This document shows positions 54,529 through 63,405 of a stretch of DNA of 64,000 nucleotides, one piece after another. The translations under genes were made by a program, and so were the position numbers. The stretch is taken from positions 5,394,001 to 5,458,000 of the forward strand of contig NZ_CP195106.1 of the NCBI RefSeq assembly GCF_051175385.1. Direction: 5' to 3'. The notes under the pieces were generated by a model. The model was not told the origin of the DNA. It saw only the letters and a program-made list of their open reading frames with translations, and ran no database searches. The stretch is from Tundrisphaera lichenicola (GTDB taxonomy: Bacteria; Planctomycetota; Planctomycetia; Isosphaerales; Isosphaeraceae). Within the stretch, counting starts at the first letter, position 1; each line of letters begins with the position of its first letter.

Positions 54529-55380
54529 ATGGAAATCCCGACCGAGGCCGATTGGCAATTCCATCCCGATGACCTCGACGCAGCCTGCGCCTACAAGAAC
54601 TTCCACGGCAAATCTTTTGACGAGGCCGTTAGGATGTTCGGTGACAACACCCTTTCGCATCAGGAAGACCTGATGTATATGCCGGCGGGAGTTTTCGGTT
54701 TTTACCTTAAGGCATATATCGCTTATTTTTTATCCAACCCTACAGAGGTCGGGCCAGATGCCCCGAGTGGTTTCGTCTCGCTGATCCGATTCAAAGCGGA
54801 ACATGATTCCGAAATGATCCGCCCTCTCTGGTCGGAGATCGAGCCTGTCCTCGAATACCTCGCCGGTCATCAAGACGAATTCGACGCCAACTGGGAGGTT
54901 TATGGCTGCTTCCGCTCAGAGATCCACGAGATGGCCGATTTCGGATTCGAGACGACCTTCGACTCCTCGGCCCCGGAAATTGTCCCTGATTCTGTCACAC
55001 TCAGCGAAATGGCCTATTCGAACAAGACCGTCCGCTGGCCGGTTGCTCTTCAGATCTTCCACCATTCGGGCATCGATCAGCTTAACGCCGGTTCACGCAA
55101 GGAAGATATCCTCCGAACGTTCGGCAAACCGGACGCGATCGGCGGCGGAGATCATCCTCAGTTTGGACTGATTCCCGAATGGGTCCGTTATCATCGACCT
55201 CTCGGCACGTTACGCTTCGAATTCGAGGGGACTGCGATAACGAGCGTGACATTTATGCCACCGATGGGTTCGAGCGGAATTCCGCCCGAGATTGAGGCAT
55301 TCCTCGATCCGCAGGTTCGGAATCGGTTGTCTTGGTTTCTCGCGCCCCTGCCTCCGCCCCTTGAAACCGAAAGGGACTGA
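54529..55380 (+). CDS. Uncharacterised protein downstream of glgB
   Basis: 283 residues, ATG 7 bp after the glgB stop with GGGATGAGAAT as a reasonable ribosome site. No signal peptide; YLKAYIAYFL is a short hydrophobic stretch, not a clear TM. The N-half is rich in aromatic and acidic residues (LDAACAYKNFHGKSFDEAVRMFG, SHQEDLMYMPAGVFGFY). The C-half (LNAGSRKEDILRTFGKPDAIGGGDH, then WVRYHRPLGTLRFEFEG) resembles a small SMI1- or BamE-like beta layer, as an inference only. Base composition is slightly lower in GC than the neighbours. Confidence 0.65.
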   Translation: MEIPTEADWQFHPDDLDAACAYKNFHGKSFDEAVRMFGDNTLSHQEDLMYMPAGVFGFYLKAYIAYFLSNPTEVGPDAPSGFVSLIRFKAEHDSEMIRPLWSEIEPVLEYLAGHQDEFDANWEVYGCFRSEIHEMADFGFETTFDSSAPEIVPDSVTLSEMAYSNKTVRWPVALQIFHHSGIDQLNAGSRKEDILRTFGKPDAIGGGDHPQFGLIPEWVRYHRPLGTLRFEFEGTAITSVTFMPPMGSSGIPPEIEAFLDPQVRNRLSWFLAPLPPPLETERD

Positions 55381-55396
55381 TCAGCATCCGCGCGGA

Positions 55397-57529
55397 TCAG
55401 GACTCCTCGGCGAAGTCTTCCAATCGCTGCCCCGGTTTGGTCCCGACCAGGTTCGATTTGTCCTTCGACCCGGGGACTTCGGGCTGACGGATCATCTGCG
55501 GGATCAACTCGGCGATCGGCACATCCCACTTCATCATGCCGATGGAGACCGTCGCCGACTTCTTCCTCGGGTCGAGCTTGACCACTCGGCCCGGACGGTC
55601 GTAGCCAAAACGAGGGACCACGACGCGATCACCGGGCTGGAGCCTGGCCCGGGCCTCGACCATCCTCGCATCGTTTTCGGCTTGGCGTTGGAGATCGCCG
55701 AGCCGCTGATTTAGGGCCTCGCGGCTCCGGTCGGCCTCGGCCTGCGCGGCGAGAGCCCCCTGCCGGGCATCTTCAGCATCTTTCCGAAGCTTCTGGACAA
55801 TCGCCAGCTCGGGATGATGCCCCCCCTGCCCCTCCTCCAGATACTTCGAGGCCCTGGCCACGAGATGTTCGGGAAGATGCAACCGACGAGCGATCTGCAA
55901 GGCGTTGGACTGGCCGATATCGCCGATGTGGAGTCGGTATCGAGGCCGGAGCGTTTCCAGATCGAACTCGACGGCTGCGTTCTCGGCCCGAGGGTTGGTG
56001 AAGGCGTAAGTCTTCAGGTCGCCGATGTGAGTGGTCACGATCGCCAGACTGCCGACCGAGTCGACTTCGTCAAGGATCGCTCGACCGAGCGCGGCACCTT
56101 CGGCGGGATCGGTCCCGGCCCCCATCTCGTCCATCAGGATCAATGATCTCTCGGTTGCCTTGCCGAAGATCGAGGAGACCCGTCGTATATGAGATGAGAA
56201 GGTCGAGAGCGACTGCTCCAGGCTTTGCTCATCGCCGATATCCGCCAGGACATCGTCGAAGATCGGCAGTTGCGAGCCCTGATTCGCCGGAATGTGGAGC
56301 CCGGCCTGCGCCATGATCGCCAGGAGACCGACCGTCTTCAGGGCGACGGTTTTTCCACCGGTGTTCGGCCCGGTGACGACCAGCATGCGAAACTCGAATC
56401 CCAGATGAACGTCGATCGGGACGACTGACCTCACCTCGGCATCATCGTTGGATATGCGAGCCGAATTGGCATCAGTTTCAGTCGCCGGATTTCCTTCATT
56501 GAGGATGCCTTCCTCGATCACGGATGACTGGAATGATCCCCCAGCCACCGTTTTTGAAGTGGGGACCGATCGCTTTCTCGAATCCGCTCGAAAGAGAGCT
56601 TCGAGCAGCGGATGTCGAGCCCCTCGAAGATGAAGCTTCCCTTCTTGATTGAAGTCGGGGGGAGTCAATCGGTAGTCCAGACTGTAACGACCCCGAGCAT
56701 AGATGAGGTCGAGTTCGGCCAGGGTTTCCAGGGTCCCGAGGAGCGAGTCGGCTACCTGACCAACCTGGGCACTCAACCATCGGAGAATCCGCCGGATCTC
56801 CTTGGCTTCTTTGGAGCGGAGGAACGAGAGTTGGGCCGATTGCTCGGCGATCGCCTGGGGTTCGACGTAGACCGTCTCGTTGCTCGCGCTCGTCCGATGG
56901 ACCGAGCCCTGGATCTCGCCTCGATGTTCCTTGGCGATCGGCAGGACGTAATGATGGCCGACCATCGTAAAATTTGGGTAACGCAAGATCCGCTTGATCT
57001 CATTCGAGCGGAGCAGCCTCGTCAGGGTTTCCTTGATCTGCTCCTCAACCTGGCCCATCTCTCGACGGAGGGCCGAGAGTCGTCGACTCGCGGTGTCCAG
57101 GATCCTACCCCGCTCATCGATGCAGGATTCGATCGCGTTCGACACGCCTTCGAACGACCCGATCTCTCGCCTCATCCCGCCTAGCCTGGGAAACTCGTCT
57201 CCCACCTTATCGAGCCACTGGCCCAGGTTGCCGATCGCCTTGAGCGACTCGACGACGCTCGAGAGTTCCTCGGGGTCGAGTAGGCCCCCGATCTGGGCTC
57301 TTCGGACTATGCCTCGGATGTCGTGGAGCCCTCCGAACGGGGGATTGAGTCCCGAAGAAAGGGCGTCCGCCATTTCGGTGGTCAACGCCTGCCGATCGCG
57401 GACCTCACCCGGGTCGAGGCTGGGCTCCATCCGAAGCGCGGCTTCCTTGCCGAGCGAACAAGCCGCTTGAGATGAGACGATCTCGCGGACCTTGTGGAAT
57501 TCCAGCAGTTCTAGCGTGTGCGTATCCAT
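55397..57529 (-). CDS. mutS2: MutS2-type protein lacking the Smr domain
   Basis: 710 residues from the ATG at 57529 (GAGG 5 nt upstream). The N-terminal clamp and lever region (LLEFHKVREIVSSQAACSLGKEAA) and the connector are followed by the ABC-type ATPase: VVTGPNTGGKTVALKTVG (Walker A), LILMDEMGAGTDPAEGAALG (Walker B/signature) and IVTTHIGDLK. A KOW-like segment (QPGDRVVVPRFGYDRPGRVVKLDPRKK) follows and the protein ends 40 residues later. The C-terminal Smr nuclease domain of typical MutS2 (about 780 residues) is absent. Known MutS2 proteins act in recombination control or ribosome rescue. Confidence 0.9.
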   Translation of the reverse strand: MDTHTLELLEFHKVREIVSSQAACSLGKEAALRMEPSLDPGEVRDRQALTTEMADALSSGLNPPFGGLHDIRGIVRRAQIGGLLDPEELSSVVESLKAIGNLGQWLDKVGDEFPRLGGMRREIGSFEGVSNAIESCIDERGRILDTASRRLSALRREMGQVEEQIKETLTRLLRSNEIKRILRYPNFTMVGHHYVLPIAKEHRGEIQGSVHRTSASNETVYVEPQAIAEQSAQLSFLRSKEAKEIRRILRWLSAQVGQVADSLLGTLETLAELDLIYARGRYSLDYRLTPPDFNQEGKLHLRGARHPLLEALFRADSRKRSVPTSKTVAGGSFQSSVIEEGILNEGNPATETDANSARISNDDAEVRSVVPIDVHLGFEFRMLVVTGPNTGGKTVALKTVGLLAIMAQAGLHIPANQGSQLPIFDDVLADIGDEQSLEQSLSTFSSHIRRVSSIFGKATERSLILMDEMGAGTDPAEGAALGRAILDEVDSVGSLAIVTTHIGDLKTYAFTNPRAENAAVEFDLETLRPRYRLHIGDIGQSNALQIARRLHLPEHLVARASKYLEEGQGGHHPELAIVQKLRKDAEDARQGALAAQAEADRSREALNQRLGDLQRQAENDARMVEARARLQPGDRVVVPRFGYDRPGRVVKLDPRKKSATVSIGMMKWDVPIAELIPQMIRQPEVPGSKDKSNLVGTKPGQRLEDFAEES

Positions 57530-57723
57530 GAAGCCTCGCGCCGACCCGATCTCAGACCCCGACCCGATTCCCCGATCGACACGGGGCGAGCGATTCCGGT
57601 TCACCTGGACCACTTCATTATCGCAAGTCACGGGCTCAAAATACCACGCGACTCGTGCTCAGGGGTCCAAACGGGGCGAGGTCGGTAGCATCGGTCGACT
57701 CGCAGGTGTGACGATTCCCGGAC

Positions 57724-58458
57724 TCAGCGGATTTCTCCGTCAGTCGAGGCCGGAGTAGCGTCAGGGGCTGGAACGGCCACGGAGGGCCGGTCGTCGGGGA
57801 GACTTTCGACGAATTTCTTCCATGCCATCGCATCCACCCCAAGGTCTCGGCCGGTGATCGACTTCAAGGCGTTCATCGAGGCGACACGGATTGCGGGTTC
57901 CTCGTGCTCCATACCGTTGACGAGAAATTCGTTGATCCGCCGATCCTTCGCCTTGAGTTCCCCAAGACTTTCGATGGCGGCTACCCGACATTCGGCCGCC
58001 ACATCCACCGTCATCACCCGAGCCAGGACCGTTGCATCCTCGGTCCGACCCACCAATCCCAAGGCCCGGCACGCTTCGGCGCGAACCAGATTATCCTCGT
58101 CTTCTACCAGCCCGAGAATCGCCTCCCGTGCCTCCGGACGTCGGAGTTGACCCAGCGTCCGGCAGATCACGGCGCGAGTTGCATGCGGTTCCTTTCCGGA
58201 ACGCAGCTTCTCGACAAGGATCTGAGATGCCCTGGCCTTCTGGTTCTCGTCGTCGAAACATCGGGGTGAGGATAGGCTGTCATAAGCGATGAAACGCTCA
58301 TTGGGATCTCGACTCTCTTCGATCGTCCGAAGAAAACTGGAAGCCGTGGTTCCGCGAAATTTGAAACTTTGAAATCCAGTGCATCCGGTCATCGCGACGA
58401 TCGCAACGATCGAAATCATCCGGAATCGAGTTAGCGATGTAGGTCTCTCGCCTAGCAT
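57724..58458 (-). CDS. HEAT-repeat lipoprotein
   Basis: 244 residues from the ATG at 58458 (AAGG 4 nt upstream). The signal ends in ISIVAIVAMTGCTG, a fair lipobox with Cys as the +1 residue, so outer- or inner-membrane anchoring by lipid is likely (substrate for the Lgt encoded at 23380). The rest is four or five HEAT/PBS-type helical repeats with the pattern R...A..LG and VRAEACRALGLVGR, VAAIESLGELKAKD, VASMNALKSITG. Presumably a protein-interaction scaffold. Convergent with nothing; upstream lies the tRNA region. Confidence 0.82.
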   Translation of the reverse strand: MLGERPTSLTRFRMISIVAIVAMTGCTGFQSFKFRGTTASSFLRTIEESRDPNERFIAYDSLSSPRCFDDENQKARASQILVEKLRSGKEPHATRAVICRTLGQLRRPEAREAILGLVEDEDNLVRAEACRALGLVGRTEDATVLARVMTVDVAAECRVAAIESLGELKAKDRRINEFLVNGMEHEEPAIRVASMNALKSITGRDLGVDAMAWKKFVESLPDDRPSVAVPAPDATPASTDGEIR

Positions 58459-58897
58459 AAGCCTTAGCCCTACCTCGCCATCCATGGCGATAGGAACCGA
58501 AGGAAGAGCGTCGGCGAGAGGTCCAATCCCCCCGCCTCTCGCGAATCATCCGTGTCGACATCGAACTCATGAATGAGAACCATCGCGGTGAGTCGGGGCA
58601 TCATAATCAAGTCCCGGAACCATACAACCCCAGGACGCTCGCCCTTGGGCCACTCCATCAGGGTGATTTAGGCGGCCCGAACATTTATACGAAAAGGAGT
58701 TGGGTAAGACGGGACCAATTCAAGCCACTAACTCGCTCCTCCCAAATCTCGCTGCCGATTCATCCTTCCCTAAAATCTGCAGAGCAAGCGATGTTGAACC
58801 GAAGAACAAAAAAAGACGTCAAGGTAGTAAGGACTACCTTGACGTCTAAGCTTGTATTGTGCCCCAACTAAGCTAGTTATGGCACAACTTCAGTGAG
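58459..58897. other. Intergenic stretch, 439 bp
   Basis: No supported protein gene. Contains the promoter region of the HEAT lipoprotein gene and the terminator of tRNA-Val at 58808-58847. Confidence 0.5.
58808..58847 (-). terminator. Intrinsic terminator of tRNA-Val
   Basis: A perfect 15-bp stem (AGACGTCAAGGTAGT and its complement, 4-nt loop) followed on the minus strand by seven T. It starts about 50 nt past the tRNA 3' end. Confidence 0.93.
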
Positions 58898-58971
58898 TGG
58901 GCGATGCAGGACTTGAACCTGCGACCCCCAGCGTGTCGAGCTGGTGCTCTAGCCAACTGAGCTAATCGCCC
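58898..58971 (-). tRNA. tRNA-Val(GAC)
   Basis: Cloverleaf on the minus strand: acceptor GGGCGAT with ATCGCCC, D-stem GCTC/GAGC, anticodon stem CCAGC/GCTGG, T-stem GCAGG/CCTGC with TTCAAGT, discriminator A. 74 nt, no encoded CCA. The seven-base anticodon loop is TCGACAC, anticodon GAC, so position 33 is C rather than the near-universal U. Confidence 0.93.
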
Positions 58972-59525
58972 CTGACCTGCAGCAGCTTAATTCATAAGGC
59001 AGGATGAAGTCAATATCCATTTTCCGAAGGACGAAGCTCGATCGGATTGTCTGGTTAATTTTCCTTTCAGATCGCTCCTTGCTGGGCCCAGAGGGTGAGG
59101 GCTGGCAAGTCGACCGGTGTTGCGACTATGGAACTTCGATCGTGCCTTGAACCATTTCACTTTTTCGAGTCCGTGTTGTTGAATCGGCTGAGGTCCCGCA
59201 CTCGACTTCGCCCAACAAGTAGGGTCTCTCCAAAGTTGCGAAGAAATGGCGGAGCCAACTTGATAGCCATCAGAACGACTCTCTCTTGTGACGATTTGGA
59301 ATGGCCAGAGTGCTCCAGGACTCGAAGCAGTTGACCCATTCGATCTACCGAAAGTCCAAAAAATGCGACGACGGTTCCCAGAGTCACTCAACCGAGAAGA
59401 GCAATCTTGCCAGACCCGAGCCTGGTCGTTAGTATTATCCCTATCTGAGACGGATTGATTGGACATGAACAACGAAAAGTGAGTCACTTTTCCCGTTCAG
59501 CAATTCAACCTGGACAGGATTCTAC
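58972..59525. other. Intergenic stretch, 554 bp
   Basis: No supported gene on either strand; open frames here lack ribosome sites and recognisable protein features. A 19-bp palindrome lies at 59474-59492. Confidence 0.5.
59474..59492. promoter_or_regulatory. 19-bp palindrome upstream of tRNA-Gln
   Basis: GAAAAGTGA-G-TCACTTTTC: two perfect 9-bp arms around one base, 33 bp upstream of tRNA-Gln. With no loop it cannot form an RNA hairpin terminator well, so an operator for a dimeric regulator is the more natural reading. Confidence 0.45.
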
Positions 59526-59596
59526 TGGGGATTGGTGTAACGGTAGCACGACTGCCTCTGGAGCAGTTAGTCTAGGTTCGAATCCTAGATCCCCAA
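59526..59596 (+). tRNA. tRNA-Gln(CTG)
   Basis: Acceptor TGGGGAT with ATCCCCA (U1-A72 as usual for Gln), D-arm GTGT...GCAC, anticodon stem ACTGC/GCAGT with loop CTCTGGA (anticodon CTG), T-stem CTAGG/CCTAG with TTCGAAT, discriminator A. 71 nt, no encoded CCA. Confidence 0.95.
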
Positions 59597-60051
59597 TTTT
59601 AATTCCGTCTTCATTCCATATTCAGGGTTGGTCTTCGCACACTCTCCATTTTTTTGAGACTCGCTTGCTTCGGGCCAGCCGTCTTCGAGCTTCGGTGGTT
59701 TGACCTGTAATGTTTGTCGAGTCAGCCCAAGCAAGTCGCATTTTCCAGCGAACACCCTGATTCTCTCGAATAAGAGTCAGGCCGGACGATATTCGACCAA
59801 TTGCGATTCATGTCCTCATCACTCCGATGAGCAAGTGTCGTTTTTTAAATTCAACCACAGTTTAAGCTGGTTATTCCACATCCGATACTTGGCCCAGCGA
59901 CTATGTACTTCGCCGTTTTGTTCGACATTTAACGACTTACCGACTCAAATGCCTTTCTAGTAATAACGAAGATTCTGAAGAGGCGAAGGGGGCTTAGTTC
60001 CTCGACGAATGTAAGACAGCTGATGCTGAAAACTAGGATCTGAACGGAATA

Positions 60052-60083
60052 CTCAGAACCTCAGAACCTCAGAACCTCAGAAC
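60052..60083. repeat. Four tandem copies of an 8-bp repeat
   Basis: Exact head-to-tail copies of CTCAGAAC, ending 20 bp before the -35 box of tRNA-Ser. A simple-sequence tract liable to slippage. Confidence 0.95.
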
Positions 60084-60103
60084 CAGAGTACGTCGCGTGT
60101 CTG

Positions 60104-60133
60104 TTGACGAGTTGGGTCGAAGTTTGGTAGAAT
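60104..60133 (+). promoter_or_regulatory. Sigma-70 promoter of tRNA-Ser
   Basis: TTGACG (60104-60109, 5 of 6), 18-bp spacer, TAGAAT (60128-60133, 5 of 6), 53 bp upstream of the tRNA 5' end. Confidence 0.65.
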
Positions 60134-60186
60134 TCGTACCCGGGTTGAAATGGAGTGGATCCATTTTAGTCTGGGCAAAGACCACT

Positions 60187-60275
60187 GGAGAGGTGGCTGA
60201 GTGGTCGAAAGCGACGGTTTGCTAAACCGTTAACGTGGGAAACCGCGTTCGGGGGTTCGAATCCCCCCCTCTCCG
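60187..60275 (+). tRNA. tRNA-Ser(GCT)
   Basis: Class II tRNA of 89 nt: acceptor GGAGAGG with CCTCTCC, anticodon stem ACGGT/ACCGT with loop TTGCTAA (anticodon GCT), a long variable arm, T-stem GGGGG/CCCCC with TTCGAAT, discriminator G as required for serine. No encoded CCA. Confidence 0.96.
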
Positions 60276-60743
60276 CTGATAACGTGTCCCACACCAACTC
60301 GGGAAGCTATGTCTCTAGAGTTGGATAATTCTAGCAACGCCACACTCATTCGAATCCTATCTTACGTTGATTGATTGAGCGAACAGGACTGGTGTCTCGT
60401 CATATAGAGGTTGGATTCGCAGACAAAAGGCTGAGGCCGACCGACTCTATTGATGAATTCCAGTTAACAAATACCAAATTATCAAACTTGCCTAAGTAGT
60501 GATCGCCTCTTAAAGCAACTATAGCGAGATAGACTTACTCGTGCTTTCTGATGCGACCAAATTCTTCGCTTGAATTTGAGGTCACATCGCTCGCCGTCAG
60601 TTGTAGCTCGAGCACTTCAAGACTTGTTCCTGTGGAGAATCGGTCCTGCAAGCGGCATGAGGTCAAGAGACTTCGAACAACCGTCTCCCATCCATGTTTG
60701 ATCATACTCCAGCAATCACAACTTCCTCGAAGACGTATACCAA
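60276..60743. other. Intergenic stretch, 468 bp
   Basis: Downstream of tRNA-Ser and downstream of the convergent aldo/keto reductase. No supported gene and no clear terminator seen. Confidence 0.4.
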
Positions 60744-61742
60744 TTACTGGCCGGCCCAACGAGCTACCTCGGTAGTATACCTCTCGCCCGCAATTGCACC
60801 TGGGCCGAATGTGGTTTCAAGTCGCGCAATCTCCTCGGGGTCCAATCGGATCTCAAGCGCGCCAAGGTTCTCATCGAGGTGAGTTCGTCTCTTCATTCCG
60901 GGGATCGGGATCACCTGATCGCCTCGGGAGAGGAGCCAGGCTAGAGCAATCTGAGCTAGGGTTGCTCCATGGGTGCGGCTAATCTCCTCGATTGGTCGGA
61001 GGAGTGGCAGATTGCGAGAGAGGTTGTCCTCGGTAAACCGGGGATTGTTCGCCCGCCAGTCTGCCGATGTAATTCCTTGACGACCCGTCAAGACCCCTGT
61101 TAGGAAACCTCGACCCAGAGGGCTGAAGGGCAGGAATGCAATCCCCAACTCCCGACAGGCCGGGATGACGTTCGTCTCAGGTTCACGGGTCCAAAGAGAG
61201 TACTCGGATTGAAGCGCGGCGATGGGATGGACCGCATGAGCCCGTCTAAGAGTGGACTCCGAGACCTCGGATAGTCCTACGGACCGAACTTTCCCGGCTG
61301 TAACCAAGCGTGACATGGCCCCGATCGACTCCTCGACGGGCACGTCGGGATCGATCCTGTGCAGATAATAGAGGTCAATCATGTCGGTTCCCAGGCGATT
61401 CAAACTCGCCTCGCAGGCCGATTGTATCCGCTCAGGTCTCCCATCGACCCCTACAGATGAGATCCAATCCGGCCCAACCCGCTTGACCCATCCGGTCTTG
61501 GTCGCGAGGACATACTCTCGTCGGCGGCCCTTCAATGCCCGACCGACGAGCAACTCGTTATGCCCATCCTCGCCGTAAGAATCGGCGGTATCGATGAGGT
61601 TCACGCCGAGGTCGACCGCACGCCGGAGAGTCGCCACCGACTCTTCCTCATTGGCTGGACCGTAAGCACCGGACATCCCCCAACAGCCCAGACCGATCGC
61701 CGAAACATCGAACCCGAGCGTGCCCAGTAATCGTCGTTTCAT
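60744..61742 (-). CDS. Aldo/keto reductase
   Basis: 332 residues. NADP-dependent TIM-barrel reductase. Catalytic tetrad: Asp and Tyr in LIDTADSYGEDGHNE, Lys in LATKTGW, His in YYLHRIDPD. Cofactor-binding segments are QSEYSLWTREPE and IPIPGMKRRTHLDENLGAL. The sequence fits the AKR11/AKR13-like general stress or sugar dehydrogenase branch (LGCWGMSGAYG near the start). Substrate not deducible. Single gene after the tRNA region. Confidence 0.93.
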   Translation of the reverse strand: MKRRLLGTLGFDVSAIGLGCWGMSGAYGPANEEESVATLRRAVDLGVNLIDTADSYGEDGHNELLVGRALKGRRREYVLATKTGWVKRVGPDWISSVGVDGRPERIQSACEASLNRLGTDMIDLYYLHRIDPDVPVEESIGAMSRLVTAGKVRSVGLSEVSESTLRRAHAVHPIAALQSEYSLWTREPETNVIPACRELGIAFLPFSPLGRGFLTGVLTGRQGITSADWRANNPRFTEDNLSRNLPLLRPIEEISRTHGATLAQIALAWLLSRGDQVIPIPGMKRRTHLDENLGALEIRLDPEEIARLETTFGPGAIAGERYTTEVARWAGQ

Positions 61743-61967
61743 GGCTTATCCAATCGAGCATGTTTGCTTGTAATTGAGATCATTAATTGTTATCGTCTGC
61801 GGCGGATCTCAAGTGACTCTCGCTGTTTCAGGTTCGATTCAAATTTCCTCGATTCCTGCAAAATCGCAAGATCGGGATTGCCCGTCCTAACGAACCCGGA
61901 ACTTCAACTTGACGAAAGATCTTCAGATTAAGCCGTTTGACGACTCCGGGACGGATTGTCGGTCCAG

Positions 61968-63159
61968 TCAAGGCTCAAGATTGGGGGAACCAATCGGTAC
62001 CGATCTGACGCCAGCCCGAATCGCGGAGTTTTCGCCGCGAAGTCGTAAGTCTCCATGCTCAGCATCTTGGAAGTGGGGATTGATACCATAAGCACCGTCT
62101 ATCTCGGGGATCGGAAGCCTGGGCCGTCTCCTCTCCGGTGAGTCGAGACAAAACCAGACATTTCGGGCCAGGGTAAAGCTCTCTGCTGACGTACCTTCCC
62201 CAACATTTACAGGCATCACCATCTCGTCCGAGCGATAAACGATCAGATTGTCGACAACTTGACCGTTCCGGCAGGGAATGAATTCAGGAATGCGGTTTTC
62301 CTGGAGGATTCGAATCCCCCATCGCCTGGGTCGGTAAATGGTATTGTGACGGAAAGTCGCCCCATCCACACCTACGAAGGCTACTGGCGTCATCGAGCCG
62401 AGGAACGTACAGTCCTCAATGGAGATCGCCCGTGCCTCGTATCCGCGAGGATTTGGACGAAAGAAGTCCAATCCCGTACTTTCACCGATATTCAGGGCAC
62501 GCTGACCAGCGTGCTCGAAACGACATCGACCAATCTCGATATTGCTGCTTCCGTCCTTGGCCTGGATTCCGCTATGGCCGGTCGAATCGAAGTGGCGAAA
62601 CTTACAGTTTGGATGACACCCTATGACAACCGACCATGTCGAGGCCCGATCCACCATTTCCCCAACGCTCCACGGTACAATCTTCGACCCGGAAGTCGTC
62701 TAGACCCGAGAGCTTGATGCCGTCCCGATTGCCGGACGGACCGGTGTCCCGGACGATGAGACGCTTAAGAACGACGTGGTGGGACGGCTTCGCCAGGATC
62801 CAACCGTCATCAATATTTATCCCGTTATCAGTTGCTCGTTCAAAGACGAGATCCAGCAACTCGACGTGGGACACCTCCGATAAATGGATGCCGAATAATC
62901 CGCCCTGGAACACTGGGGGATTTGCAGGATCGGCCGCCCGGAATCGAATCGGACGTCCCGGTTCTCCCACAATCCCCCGAATCGTCAAACCTCCCGGATA
63001 GCTTCCGGGAGCGATCAGGATCGTCGATCCAGCCCTTACCTCGAGAACGGCTCGCCGGAACTCGTCGGTGTTCGTTACGTTGACCTCGACATCCTCGACC
63101 GTTTGACGATCGGGCTCGACCAGTAGCGTGCTCAGTAACAGGAAGAGACCGACTCTCAT
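61968..63159 (-). pseudogene. Right-handed parallel beta-helix protein, broken by a frameshift
   Basis: Two overlapping frames carry one continuous protein of about 396 residues. The first part (ATG 63159, signal MRVGLFLLLSTLLVEP, then RAVLEVRAGSTILIAPGSYPGGLTIRG and DNGINIDDG) ends ...GLDMVGCHRVSSKL at a stop near 62602. The second frame continues CKFRHFDSTGHSGIQAKDGSSNIEIGRC to 61968. Both parts are pectate-lyase-like beta-helix rungs (IxIxxCxF, NGINI). Removing one G from the GGG after CATA near 62615 would join them. Either a real disruption or a sequencing error. Exported polysaccharide lyase or surface protein in origin; the ATG at 63207 is also possible. Confidence 0.75.
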
Positions 63160-63405
63160 CCTGAGGAGATCCAGAGATACCGCTCGCCGTGAATGGACGC
63201 ACTGCACGAAGATCCAGATGACACATCCAGGTTCTTAGGGTCGAGCGACAGCATACTCGTGCGATCGTTCGCTAAAATTCGGCGGTGGTCCCCGGTGCTC
63301 GATGCTACTCCAGACCTCGAGCGGCCATACGCTCCCGGGCTTGGCATTGTCTTGCTGCTCGGGTTCCTCTCGGACTCGATGGATTTTGATGACAAGTTCT
63401 CGAGA

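Larger units (their letters stand above)
59597..60186. other. Intergenic stretch, 590 bp
   Basis: AT-richer than the rest of the window, no supported gene. It holds the octamer repeat at 60052-60083 and the tRNA-Ser promoter at 60104-60133. Confidence 0.5.

Noticed and set aside
58987..59487. 166-codon minus-strand frame in the tRNA region
   Set aside because: No ribosome site, no hydrophobic or motif structure, lower-GC non-coding composition.
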